Below are positions 35,495 through 44,112 of a stretch of 49,930 nucleotides of DNA, one piece after another. Each line of letters opens with the position of its first letter. Position 1 is the first letter of the stretch. The notes under the pieces were generated by a model that had not been told where the DNA came from, searched no databases, and saw only the letters and a program-made list of their open reading frames with translations. Made by a program: the position numbers and the translations under genes. This DNA comes from an uncultured Flavobacteriaceae bacterium (GTDB lineage Bacteria; Bacteroidota; Bacteroidia; Flavobacteriales; Flavobacteriaceae), in assembly GCA_947500445.1 (NCBI GenBank), contig CANMSB010000035.1:1-49930 (forward strand), read 5' to 3'.

Positions 35495-35722
35495 ATGGAG
35501 TTACCAAAGTTTTTGTTGGGCGATAATACCGACTATCCCGATGGCATTTATATCGTACATACCGAATACCCGCGATTTGTAATCAATTTGGAGGACGATG
35601 AGGTGGAATGGCTGGAAGATTTTAGTATGGAAGACGAAAAAGAACTGGAGACCGAGGCGGAGAACCTGATTCGGGAAGCGACCGCATTTTATGATAGGGA
35701 AGTGGCACGTTACGAAGATTGA
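35495..35722 (+). CDS. Small acidic conserved hypothetical protein
   Basis: A 75-residue, strongly acidic protein (LEDDEVEWLEDFSMEDEKELETEAENLI) with no signal or membrane segment. It starts 6 bases after the MATE stop and ends 5 bases before the PAP2 gene, so it is embedded in one transcript with both. The continuous operon and full-length reading frame support it being real. Function unknown. Confidence 0.75.
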   Translation: MELPKFLLGDNTDYPDGIYIVHTEYPRFVINLEDDEVEWLEDFSMEDEKELETEAENLIREATAFYDREVARYED

Positions 35723-35727
35723 GTGCC

Positions 35728-36303
35728 ATGTTGCAACAGTTACTACAACAGGATAAAGAACTATTCCTCTTTTTAAATGGCTTGGGAAGTCCCGCTTGGG
35801 ACGGTTTTTGGATGGGGCTGACCAACAAGTTGGGTTTTGTTGCCATAATGACCTATGCGCTATTGCTTTTTTTGGGTTATCGCCGATTTGGGCTAAAAAA
35901 AATGGGTATTGTGTTGCTAGGGGTGGCCTTAATGATTTTGGCTACCGACCAACTCGCGAACCTTTTTAAATATGGTTTTGAACGGCTACGACCGTGCCAC
36001 GACCCTGATATTGGTACACTGGTACGTTTGGTGAAGCCGTATTGCGGGGGTAGGTTCGGGTACTTTTCGGCCCATGCCGCGAACACAATGGCACTCGTAG
36101 TATTCTTTACCGGTATTTTGAAATCGAATCAAAAAATAATTGGTTTTATGCTGTTTGCTTGGGCCATAATGGTTGGCTATAGCAGGATATACATAGGTGT
36201 CCATTTTCCCTTGGACGTGCTAACGGGAACCCTGATAGGTACTATTTTTGGATGGTTATTTGCAAAGTTGGTTATCTTTGTGTTACACAGAGACATCCGA
36301 TGA
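35728..36303 (+). CDS. PAP2 family membrane phosphatase
   Basis: A 191-residue membrane protein from the ATG at 35728 (an upstream TTG is possible). All PAP2 motifs are visible: KYGFERLRP (K-x6-RP), YFSAHAAN (the SxH motif), and SRIYIGVHFPLDVLTG (SR-x5-H-x3-D), between about six membrane helices. Family members dephosphorylate lipid pyrophosphates, e.g. undecaprenyl pyrophosphate or lipid A. It ends with a 4-base ATGA overlap with the GT39 gene, which suggests a function in lipid-linked glycan recycling. Confidence 0.93.
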   Translation: MLQQLLQQDKELFLFLNGLGSPAWDGFWMGLTNKLGFVAIMTYALLLFLGYRRFGLKKMGIVLLGVALMILATDQLANLFKYGFERLRPCHDPDIGTLVRLVKPYCGGRFGYFSAHAANTMALVVFFTGILKSNQKIIGFMLFAWAIMVGYSRIYIGVHFPLDVLTGTLIGTIFGWLFAKLVIFVLHRDIR

Positions 36304-37958
36304 TATCGAATAGAAGGTACTGGTTTTTATTGGCACTGACCGCTCTGGTGTATGTAGCGGGCATGTTTGTTACACTTTTCGAAAACGATTCGGCCCAATT
36401 TGCGACCATGGCACTGCGGATGGTCCGGGAAAATGACTTTTTAAGCCTATTCAAAGGACCACAGGAATACCTCGATAAACCCCATATGCATTATTGGTTG
36501 GCCGCGTTATCCCTAAAAGTTTTTGGGGCCTTCGATTGGGCCTACAGAATTCCAGCAATGCTCATTACTTTTTTGGGCGCCTACAGTTGCTATGGCCTCG
36601 GTAAAACGTTGTACAACACGGATACCGGCAAGCTTTCTGCCCTAATTTTTTTGACCAGTCAAACCATCGTTTTATCCGTAATCGATGTTCGTACGGATGC
36701 GGTGCTAACAGGGTTGACCATATTTTCCCTTTGGCAGCTGAGCATTTATATCCAAAAAAGGACGTTACAATCTATTCTATTGGGAGCGATAGGAGCGGGA
36801 CTGGCTTTTTCTACCAAAGGACAGATTGCGTTGGTGGTGATTGCGCTGCCCATATTATGCCACATCGCCTATGCCCGTATGTGGAAACGCTTTTTAAGTT
36901 GGAAGGTATTGTTGGCCTTTGCGGTGTTTGCATTGACCGTGGCCCCAATGTTATATGCATACTATCATCAGTTCGATCTACATCCCGAAAAAATCATTAG
37001 GGGGCGATCCAACCGTAGCGGTATCCTCTTTATTTTTTGGGAACAGAGCTTTGAACGGATGACCGGCACGGGTATGGGAAAGAACAGCAGTGATTATTTT
37101 TTCTTTTTCCACACCTTTTTATGGGTCTTTTTACCGTGGACCATTATTGGAATTATGGCCATAGGAAGTAGGATAAAGGCCTTCTTTAAAATGCGTTTGG
37201 CATATCGTCCAAAGTATGAACTGTTGACCTTGGGCGGTGCCCTTCTGATTTTTGTGTTGATCAGTTTTGCCCAGTTCAAACTACCACATTATTTGAACAT
37301 TACCATTCCATTGTTTTCGGTATTATCGGCCTCTTACCTGCATAGTTTGTACAAATATCAAAAGGCAAAAACGATCAAGTTTGTGTTGGGCGTACAGTAT
37401 TTTGTACTTGGGGTGGTATTCATCGCTACGGTATTGATCTGCTTTTTGGTATTTAAGTTCGAACATCTGATCGCCTCCCTGGCCTTGGGGGCCTCCTTTA
37501 TAATGATTATTTATTTCTGTCTAAAACGAGAGGCCTATTACCTTAGGATCATTACCATCGCCGCCTTGAGCTCCCTGTTGTTGAACGTGGTGTTGAACAT
37601 GCATTTCTATCCCTCCCTGTTGAAGTATCAAGCGGGAAGTGAAATGGCAAAAACGGTGGATGAAGAGCAGATTCCCGTTGATCGCATCTACAAATTGTCC
37701 GAAAAACATTCTTGGGCAATGGATTTTTATAACCAAGAGCCGGTCAAGATCTCTTCTTTACAGGATATCAAGGCCAAAAAGAACGTTTGGGTATATGCCA
37801 CAACGGAGGAATTGAAACAGCTGAGCGAAGAGGGTATGGACTGGGACCGACAATTTTCAAAGGACCACTTTAGGATCACCCGTTTACAGGCTACGTTCCT
37901 AAATCCGGCTACCCGCAACAAAGTGGTCGAAAAAATGCATCTGATCCATATATACTGA
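36300..37958 (+). CDS. GT39-family (ArnT-like) glycosyltransferase
   Basis: A 552-residue integral membrane enzyme starting at the ATG that overlaps the PAP2 stop (36300-36303); a longer start at 36252 would lie inside PAP2. The first periplasmic loop carries the acidic catalytic pair FENDSAQFA and KPHMHYW, both typical of ArnT/PMT-type transferases that move sugars from polyprenyl phosphate to lipids or proteins. Twelve or so helices then a soluble C-terminal region. It is convergent with a GT2-flippase pair that can supply the polyprenyl-linked sugar. Confidence 0.9.
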   Translation: MISNRRYWFLLALTALVYVAGMFVTLFENDSAQFATMALRMVRENDFLSLFKGPQEYLDKPHMHYWLAALSLKVFGAFDWAYRIPAMLITFLGAYSCYGLGKTLYNTDTGKLSALIFLTSQTIVLSVIDVRTDAVLTGLTIFSLWQLSIYIQKRTLQSILLGAIGAGLAFSTKGQIALVVIALPILCHIAYARMWKRFLSWKVLLAFAVFALTVAPMLYAYYHQFDLHPEKIIRGRSNRSGILFIFWEQSFERMTGTGMGKNSSDYFFFFHTFLWVFLPWTIIGIMAIGSRIKAFFKMRLAYRPKYELLTLGGALLIFVLISFAQFKLPHYLNITIPLFSVLSASYLHSLYKYQKAKTIKFVLGVQYFVLGVVFIATVLICFLVFKFEHLIASLALGASFIMIIYFCLKREAYYLRIITIAALSSLLLNVVLNMHFYPSLLKYQAGSEMAKTVDEEQIPVDRIYKLSEKHSWAMDFYNQEPVKISSLQDIKAKKNVWVYATTEELKQLSEEGMDWDRQFSKDHFRITRLQATFLNPATRNKVVEKMHLIHIY

Positions 37959-37981
37959 TGTTCCGTGGCGTTGCGCTACAC

Positions 37982-38030
37982 TTCAAATTTAGAATGGATT
38001 ATTGTAGCCGTTATACCATTTCAAAGTTGA
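37982..38030. repeat. Dispersed short repeat, paired copies as a hairpin
   Basis: TTCAAATTTAGAATGGATTA (37982-38001) and, inverted, TATACCATTTCAAAGTTGAA (38011-38030) face each other across nine bases. They are variants of the repeat at 14550 and 41640 and together form an imperfect hairpin between convergent genes, where it may act as a terminator. Confidence 0.5.
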
Positions 38031-38039
38031 AACAGGGTA

Positions 38040-38906
38040 TTACTTTCCTTTTACTTCAAGTTCCGGTTTTTTAAAATGGTATACCAATCCGAAGAGCGAT
38101 ACAAAAGCGGTAATCAAAAAGAAGACCAAGCTTATGGCCACTGAGGTGTCCTCCTGTAGGCCAAGGAAGTCGGCACCGTACAGAAAGGTCAGTTCCCGAC
38201 TACCGATACCGCCTATGGTCAACGGTATTACCGAAACGATAGAGGAAATCAAGAATATGAACATATAGGCCACACCATGTATGGAGATAGCAAGTGCCTT
38301 TAAAATACAGTAGACCGCAAACAACTGAGCGAGTTGTACTAGCGCGGAAAAACCAAAAGAAGGCCAAAATACGGGTAGGGTACTTTTAAAAAAGCGTTTG
38401 TTCAATCCCCAAAAAACCAAAACCGCCAAAAGGGGCAATAGCAGCAGCGCCCATTTGAAATCCGTTAAATAAGGGATATCCATGGCAAAGGCCAATAAAC
38501 AGGCGTATACCAAGAGCAACAGCAGCCCGCTCAACCGATCTAACAGCAATACGGCGACCACCTTTTTTGTGGCTGTTTCAAAACGTTGCTTGATCACATA
38601 GCCCTTATAGGCGTCCCCTCCGATACCTCCCGGAAGAAAAAGGTTGTAGAACATACCCAATAGGTACAGTTTAAGATTGCTCTTTTGGGTAAGGAATATG
38701 TCGATCTGACGGAAATAACAGTTCAGACGTGCCGCCGCAACGACTTTGGAAACGATAAAAAAAAGCAGCGCGAACAAAAGGTAAAAGGGTTTTGCCTTGC
38801 GTAGTACGGGCATAATATCGGCCAATGGGATCTTGGTGAAAACAAAGTACAGTAATCCTCCGCTTACCAGTACCTTCAGCAGGGTAATCAGTTGCTTACG
38901 CGCCAT
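38040..38906 (-). CDS. Flippase-like (lysylphosphatidylglycerol synthase TM domain) protein
   Basis: A 288-residue membrane protein from MARKQLITLLKVL (an upstream TTG adds three residues). About eight helices; NLFLPGGIGGDAYKGYVIKQR near residue 91 and PLTIGGIGSRELTFLYGADFLG near 238 are the hallmarks of the UPF0104/LPG_synthase_TM family. These proteins are thought to handle polyprenyl- or glyco-lipids. Its start overlaps the upstream GT2 gene by 11 bases, tying both together. Confidence 0.9.
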   Translation of the reverse strand: MARKQLITLLKVLVSGGLLYFVFTKIPLADIMPVLRKAKPFYLLFALLFFIVSKVVAAARLNCYFRQIDIFLTQKSNLKLYLLGMFYNLFLPGGIGGDAYKGYVIKQRFETATKKVVAVLLLDRLSGLLLLLVYACLLAFAMDIPYLTDFKWALLLLPLLAVLVFWGLNKRFFKSTLPVFWPSFGFSALVQLAQLFAVYCILKALAISIHGVAYMFIFLISSIVSVIPLTIGGIGSRELTFLYGADFLGLQEDTSVAISLVFFLITAFVSLFGLVYHFKKPELEVKGK

Positions 38907-39855
38907 TTTTGCCAACGGTTACCTTTTTGATGCGGTAGGGTCTTTTGTTCTGGGATTCGTAATAGGTACGGATCAACAGTTCCATAACGATGCCAATGGT
39001 AAACAGTTGAATGCCCGCAAGAATGAACATCAACCCAAAAATGAGCAGCGGCCGGGTACCAATATCCTGACCCATGTAAAATTTGACAAACAAGAGGTAG
39101 ATATTGATAAAGACACCGATCAGGATGAGTAAAAACCCAAAAATACCGAACAGGTGAATGGGCCGTTGAAAGTACTTTCGTATGAACAACAACAACATCA
39201 TATCGGCGACCACCTTAAAAACCCGCTCCAATCCGTATTTGGATACCCCGGAATGTCTGGCATGGTGTTTTACCGGTACTTGTTTGATCTGCGCACCTTC
39301 CAGATAGGCCAAAAGATTTATAAAACGGTGCATTTCACCATAGAGGTTCAGCTCCTTGGCAATATCCTTGGTAAAGACCTTTAAGGCACACCCATTATCC
39401 TTAATATCCATTTTGGTGACCCTCCGAACTAGGAAATTGGCAATTTTAGACGGTATCTTTTTAACGAACGAATCCTTTCTTTTTTGGCGGATGCCCGTAA
39501 CCACGTCATAATCGTCATGTACTGCATGTTGCAACATATCCGGAATATCACTGGGATCGTTCTGCAGGTCTCCATCCATGGTAATGATATATTCTCCATG
39601 GGCATAATCGATACCCGCAGCGAGTGCTAAACTTTGGCCGTAGTTTTTTTTCAATTCGATCAAATGCACCTTGGGATCGTCCATCTTTTTAACGGTGGCC
39701 CGGGTGCGATCCCTTGAAAAGTCGTCGATATAAATAATTTCATATTGATACCCGGCAAGACTTTCATGAATTTTTTGGGTGAGCAATACCACGTTGTCCT
39801 CTTCATTATACAAGGGTACCACTATGGATAAAAGCGCATCGGTGACCAGATTCAT
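38896..39855 (-). CDS. GT2 polyprenyl-phosphate glycosyltransferase (GtrB/DPM-like)
   Basis: A 319-residue enzyme: N-terminal GT-A domain (SIVVPLYNEEDNV; metal-binding ITMDGDLQNDP near residue 92) and two C-terminal membrane helices (about 233-262 and 271-300), the architecture of dolichol/undecaprenyl-phosphate sugar transferases. It likely makes a lipid-phosphate sugar donor. With the flippase-like protein and the neighbouring GT39 it forms a plausible supply-and-transfer pathway for surface glycans or lipid A. Confidence 0.93.
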   Translation of the reverse strand: MNLVTDALLSIVVPLYNEEDNVVLLTQKIHESLAGYQYEIIYIDDFSRDRTRATVKKMDDPKVHLIELKKNYGQSLALAAGIDYAHGEYIITMDGDLQNDPSDIPDMLQHAVHDDYDVVTGIRQKRKDSFVKKIPSKIANFLVRRVTKMDIKDNGCALKVFTKDIAKELNLYGEMHRFINLLAYLEGAQIKQVPVKHHARHSGVSKYGLERVFKVVADMMLLLFIRKYFQRPIHLFGIFGFLLILIGVFINIYLLFVKFYMGQDIGTRPLLIFGLMFILAGIQLFTIGIVMELLIRTYYESQNKRPYRIKKVTVGKNGA

Positions 39856-39998
39856 AGGTTGTTTTTAAATCGCCGCTAAAGGTATGTTTTTTATCAATGG
39901 GAGGCCAGTTTAGCGAAATACATAAATTATGATGACGGTACTTTTTGCTCTCCCCTGTTAGGGTGCGGTGCCAAGTTTATTGGTGTATCGACACCGTA

Positions 39999-41048
39999 TC
40001 AAGATTGCTTCCTCTCATTTTTAAGTTTCAACAGCTGTTCCGCAGCGGAGAAGGGCGATAGTTTTCCGTCGGATACTTCAACAATGTAACGTTCCAATGC
40101 ATCACGGATTTTTTGATGTGTATAAAAGTCGTCCCTCAATCGCTCCTCTATGGTCTGTAGAAGCCATTCCCGATTTTGATGGGCGCGTTTGGAACGAAAA
40201 AAAGTGGTTTCCTTATTTTTTTTAAAATAGGCGTCCATAAGCTCCCAAAGTTCGGAAATCCCGGTTTTCTCCAATGCGGAGCAACAGCACACCTCGGGGA
40301 CCCAACCGTTTTCTTTTGGTGGGTAAAGTTGTAAGGCCCGTTTGAAATCCTGTTGGGCCAATCTTGCCCTTTTTAAATTATCGCCGTCCGCTTTGTTGAT
40401 TACGATGGTATCGGCCATTTCAATGATACCTCTTTTGATGCCTTGTAGCTCATCGCCCGCACCGGCGAGTTTAAGCAGTAGAAAAAAATCGACCATGCCA
40501 TGTACCATGGTTTCACTTTGGCCTACACCTACGGTTTCGACCAGTACGACATCATATCCGGCCGCTTCGCAAAGCATTATGGTTTCGCGTGTTTTTCTGG
40601 CAACACCTCCTAAAGATTGTCCAGATGGGGAAGGGCGTATGAAAGCGTGCTCGTTTTTGCTGAGCTCGGACATGCGCGTTTTGTCCCCCATGATACTGCC
40701 TTTGTTTTTTTGGCTGGTAGGATCTACGGCCAATACGGCAACCTTCATTTTCATATCGGTTAGGCGTTTTGCGAACGCTTCGATAAAGGTACTCTTACCG
40801 ACCCCGGGTACTCCGGTAATGCCGATTCGTAAGGACTGATCTTCTTGGGCCAAACATCTTTCTATTAGGGCGTTGGCTCGTTTTTTATGGGCGGGGCTGG
40901 TACTTTCTATGAGTGTTATGGCCCGGGAAAGCATCGTTTTGTTTCCTTGGACGAGGCCGTTAAAAAGCATCTCGTCCGAAAGGGTTTCTTTTCGCTTTCC
41001 CCGGATTTTGGAGACGTTTTCGAGGTCGATATTCTTGCGTTCCTTCAC
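39999..41048 (-). CDS. meaB: Methylmalonyl-CoA mutase-associated GTPase MeaB
   Basis: A 349-residue G3E GTPase of the MeaB/ArgK type. P-loop GVPGVGKST (79-87), DPTSQKNKGSIMGDKTRM (switch region), ETVGVGQSE near 170 and NKADG near 217. It protects and reloads B12-dependent methylmalonyl-CoA mutase. Starts with GTG; that GTG overlaps the TGA of the upstream DUF2911 gene by 4 bases, so they are translationally coupled. No mutase genes are adjacent. Confidence 0.95.
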   Translation of the reverse strand: MKERKNIDLENVSKIRGKRKETLSDEMLFNGLVQGNKTMLSRAITLIESTSPAHKKRANALIERCLAQEDQSLRIGITGVPGVGKSTFIEAFAKRLTDMKMKVAVLAVDPTSQKNKGSIMGDKTRMSELSKNEHAFIRPSPSGQSLGGVARKTRETIMLCEAAGYDVVLVETVGVGQSETMVHGMVDFFLLLKLAGAGDELQGIKRGIIEMADTIVINKADGDNLKRARLAQQDFKRALQLYPPKENGWVPEVCCCSALEKTGISELWELMDAYFKKNKETTFFRSKRAHQNREWLLQTIEERLRDDFYTHQKIRDALERYIVEVSDGKLSPFSAAEQLLKLKNERKQS

Positions 41049-41611
41049 CGTACAATGTTAAAAGGGATGCGTACCCGGGTCTCTTCCCAAGAAAGGGTTA
41101 TCGCCAATTGTGGGCTTTCCTCAAACTCGATCGTGAACCGTTCCACCATTTTTTTTGTCGCTTCGGGCATGATTTCAAACTGTAAAGCGTCTTTTTCGGA
41201 ATTCCGGGTGGTTTCCGTACCACCGCTCAAAAACGTTACGCCCCAGTCCGGTACTTCCCTGTTGAAAATAATGGTCCATTTTTCCTTAGTTGGGATGGTC
41301 CATAAGGAGTAGGTGCCCTTGGCCAACTTTTGGTCCGCGATTTGAATATCGGTGTTGGTACTAAAGGTCGTCGGTTCATTTGCCCCGGTACGCCAAACGG
41401 CGCCATAGGGTACCAAATTGCCGAAAATGGCACGCCCTTTTTTGGATGGGCTGGAATAGGTTACCGCGAGCTGTACCCCATCTCCTTTATAGCTTGTAGT
41501 TTGTTGGGGACTGTGCTTTTTGGTCTTTTCCTTCATATAGGGATATCCCACAAAGTACCCCAACAGGCCCATCGCCATGATCCCTATGAAAAGCCATTTT
41601 AAGAATTTCAT
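41045..41611 (-). CDS. DUF2911 domain membrane-anchored protein
   Basis: A 188-residue protein with an N-terminal hydrophobic segment (about 5-24) and a DUF2911 domain (about 45-175): YSSPSKKGRAIFGNLVPYGAVWRTGANEPTTFSTNTDI, KGTYSLWTIPTKEKWTIIFN. The family is common in Bacteroidota and of unknown function, predicted periplasmic. It overlaps meaB by 4 bases; coupling to a cytosolic GTPase has no obvious logic. Confidence 0.88.
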   Translation of the reverse strand: MKFLKWLFIGIMAMGLLGYFVGYPYMKEKTKKHSPQQTTSYKGDGVQLAVTYSSPSKKGRAIFGNLVPYGAVWRTGANEPTTFSTNTDIQIADQKLAKGTYSLWTIPTKEKWTIIFNREVPDWGVTFLSGGTETTRNSEKDALQFEIMPEATKKMVERFTIEFEESPQLAITLSWEETRVRIPFNIVR

Positions 41612-41919
41612 TGCTTTTGGTTTTGTATCCCTAAGATACTAATACCATTTTAACTTTGAAATAGCACAAATGCATCGTTTCTTTTTCAGCTAGTATTGGT
41701 TAAACATTATGACCGTAAAGAAGGGTTTATAAAAGTTGAAGATTTAAATTCTATGCTTTTTTCTGATTCAAGAAAGATATCAAAAAAGCGCAAACCTAAT
41801 GGATTTCGTTAATGCCGGTGTTTTTGACGCCTTGTTACCCACAATAGTTGTTGTTATTAATTTTGATCGTGAATAGGATGATTTAAGAAAAAGGCAGACT
41901 TACTTTTCTAAAGTTAGTG
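41612..41919. other. A+T-rich spacer with repeat and possible gene remnant
   Basis: It begins with a copy of the dispersed repeat (41640-41660). A frame at 41696-41812 (TTG start, 38 codons, LVKHYDRKEGFIKVEDLN...) has coding-like composition and may be the tail of a lost gene, but it is too short to call. Base composition becomes A+T-richer here, marking the left edge of the TetR island. Confidence 0.4.
41640..41660 (-). repeat. Dispersed short repeat, copy D
   Basis: Reverse complement of copy A at 14550-14570, identical in all 21 positions. It lies just upstream of the DUF2911 gene at the edge of the A+T-rich island. Confidence 0.75.
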
Positions 41920-42906
41920 TTATTTTCCTTTTTGTTGATTTGAAGCCATATGCTCATATGCCTTTTTTATGTCTTTCAATTCGGATGTAGTAGCTATAAT
42001 TGGTTTGTATTTTTTGGTTTCTAAACTTCTTAATACATGGTTTTTCATTAGTGCAAAACGAGATTCTACTTCTAAAGTTTAAAAAACACAATGAAGACCA
42101 ACGATACGAATGCCTTTTATCAATAAAGGGAACCGAGGAATTGCGGGTATTGGATTCAGCGCTAAAGCACCGTAAACCAAAATAGTAACTTCAAAGCTGG
42201 ACGCTTCGACTAGGTAGTTAAAGAAGTCCGTATCGGCAATGGCGTCCATTGCTATATCAAATCCTTATTCCCGCTGTGAAATCTTTTACCGATTCCGTTA
42301 AGTTTTCTACTTCATTGGCGATAACTAAATCTGCGCCTTGTTCTTTTAAAAATTCTCTCTTTTGATCCTGTTCCTGTGGTAGCTATCACTTTTGCGATAG
42401 AGCTTTTTGCTAATTGAATGGCTGCTACACCTAAACCTGAACTTGCTGCTGAAACAAGAACAGTTTGTCCGAGCTCTTTTTTAAACTACCATGTAATATC
42501 AATGCTGCATAAGCGGTTCCATAAGCCATCCAAATTGCTGCACTTTTTTTAAAGGAGATGTTCTTGGGCTTTTTGATAACGGCTTGTATTGGAGCAACTA
42601 CGTATTCTCTAAGAAACCCATATTCTGTGGGAGTAATATTTGGGGTCAAAAATACTTCTTCTCTTTTTCCAAAACCATCTATATTGGAACCTACTTTCTC
42701 AATGATACCCGCTGCTTCAAGACCTAACAATGATGGGGAGTTAGGCTGGAAAAGATACTAATCCTTAAAGAAAAGTTATTCGACTCCGTTCAGGCCAGCG
42801 GCTTTTACTTTTATGACGATTTTGTTTTCTTTTGGAACAGGTATTTCCCTTTCTACAATGTTAAGCACTTCTGTGCCCCTATCTCAATAAATTCAACTCC
42901 TTTCAT
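41920..42906 (-). pseudogene. Decayed zinc-type quinone oxidoreductase (MDR family)
   Basis: Reading the minus strand with frame changes recovers a nearly complete MDR protein: MKGVEFIEIG, then TEVLNIVEREIPVPKENK, LLGLEAAGIIEKVGSNIDGF, GQTVLVSAASSGLGVAAIQLAK (the nucleotide-binding loop), QGADLVIANEVENLTESVKDF, FDIAMDAIADTDFFNYL, and a C-terminal KPIIATTSELKDIKKAYEHM. Frameshifts are needed near 42876, 42478, 42357 and 42268, and in-frame stops occur at 42776-42778, 42758-42760 and 42079-42081. Intact relatives reduce quinones or enals. It was the last gene of the TetR-dehalogenase operon, 15 bases after DUF2892. Confidence 0.9.
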
Positions 42907-42921
42907 ATTTTTTCAAATAGA

Positions 42922-43200
42922 TTATTTTTCAAACTTTATACCTTTTTTTGATAGATGTTCCTGTTCATGTTTAGATACCGTAGATATATTAGCCATATAA
43001 TTAATACCACACCTTGCTGTAGCAGCAGTTCCCAATACCATAATTGCTAATATTCCCGACACAATACCTAGAACACCACTTATTATACCGAAATACCAAG
43101 AAGCAATTATAGCCATAGAAATAATTGCTCTGACTATTCTATCTTTTTTTCCTAAGTTTCTACTAAAACCGTAGGTTAAACCTTTTATAAATCTGTTCAT
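42922..43200 (-). CDS. DUF2892 small membrane protein
   Basis: A 92-residue protein with two hydrophobic segments (about 26-44 and 46-64) and the DUF2892 pattern RNLGKKDRIVRAIISMAIIASWYFGIISG...TAATARCGINYMANI. Related YgaP-type domains sit in the inner membrane; function is unknown. It starts 4 bases after the dehalogenase stop in the same operon. Intact, unlike the gene that follows it. Confidence 0.85.
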   Translation of the reverse strand: MNRFIKGLTYGFSRNLGKKDRIVRAIISMAIIASWYFGIISGVLGIVSGILAIMVLGTAATARCGINYMANISTVSKHEQEHLSKKGIKFEK

Positions 43201-43204
43201 TTTT

Positions 43205-44107
43205 TCAGTTTTTAAATTTCTTCCCGTACCACACTACTATTCCTTCTCCAATTTCGTGAGGATGTGTTTCTTGTATGTAATGTTTCCCTTTTCCTAAATT
43301 GATTGCGGTTAAGTTTTTCCAAGTAGCTATAATTTGTTTAGCTTCTTTCGGTTTAATAATCATTCCTGGCTTAACGTGAAACATTAATTTTGGAACTTCC
43401 GAAGTAGGGAGATAATCATTGTATGCTTGTATAATGTCCGTGCTAAATTTTGGGGTTCCGCTTATTGCAATTTGAGATGGCCATACAAAAAGTGGTTTGC
43501 GATGCGCTTCTTCTATGTATGGCGCTCTGTAGTACTCCATTTCTTCCGTGGTCAATTTTCTACCTGTCATCATTGGCAAGAATCGATTGACAAAAAAGTG
43601 ATTCTTTACGATCATCTTGTAACCTTTCTTTGGATGCCGGAATCGTTTGAAAATAAAGCGCTCAATAATGTTTGCGTCGCTCCAGGTAATGGGTCTAACA
43701 ATAGCTTCGAGGAAAACAATACCGGCAACTTTTTTACGGAAGCGGTTTGCATAATGAAATCCAATACCCGAACCCCAATCTTGAATTACGAAAATGATGT
43801 TATTTAACTCCATTTTATCCATAAAAGCATCCATAAATGCTATATGGTCCTTAAACGTGTAATCTATATCAGGTTTACCTGACTTCCCCATACCTATTAA
43901 ATCTGGAGCGATTACGCGCCCTAATGGTGAAAGGTATGGGATGATGTTTCGCCATAGATAACTCGATGTGGGATTTCCATGAAGTAGGAGAAAGGTGTGT
44001 TCGGAATTCTCATTTCCTTCATCTACGTAATGAATTTTGGATTGGAGAACTTCTTGATAATTGGATTTAAATGGGAATGCCGATGCTATTGCTTTTTTCT
44101 TTGCCAT
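43205..44107 (-). CDS. Haloalkane dehalogenase (HLD-II type alpha/beta hydrolase)
   Basis: A 300-residue alpha/beta hydrolase. HGNPTSSYLWRNIIP near residue 43 is nearly identical to the DhaA/LinB motif. Nucleophile Asp110 and halide-stabilising Trp111 (QDWGSGIGF), Asn45 (HGNP), Glu134 (FLEAIVRPITW) and His276 (GKGKHYIQE) reproduce the DhaA pentad (Asn41, Asp106, Trp107, Glu130, His272), each shifted by +4. The predicted reaction is hydrolysis of a carbon-halogen bond to an alcohol. It lies 5 bases after the lipoprotein gene and 4 before DUF2892. Natural substrate unknown. Confidence 0.9.
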   Translation of the reverse strand: MAKKKAIASAFPFKSNYQEVLQSKIHYVDEGNENSEHTFLLLHGNPTSSYLWRNIIPYLSPLGRVIAPDLIGMGKSGKPDIDYTFKDHIAFMDAFMDKMELNNIIFVIQDWGSGIGFHYANRFRKKVAGIVFLEAIVRPITWSDANIIERFIFKRFRHPKKGYKMIVKNHFFVNRFLPMMTGRKLTTEEMEYYRAPYIEEAHRKPLFVWPSQIAISGTPKFSTDIIQAYNDYLPTSEVPKLMFHVKPGMIIKPKEAKQIIATWKNLTAINLGKGKHYIQETHPHEIGEGIVVWYGKKFKN

Positions 44108-44112
44108 TGATT

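Noticed and set aside
41696-41812. Possible 38-codon gene tail (TTG start)
   Set aside because: Too short and without a recognised relative; mentioned only as a possible remnant in the spacer entry.
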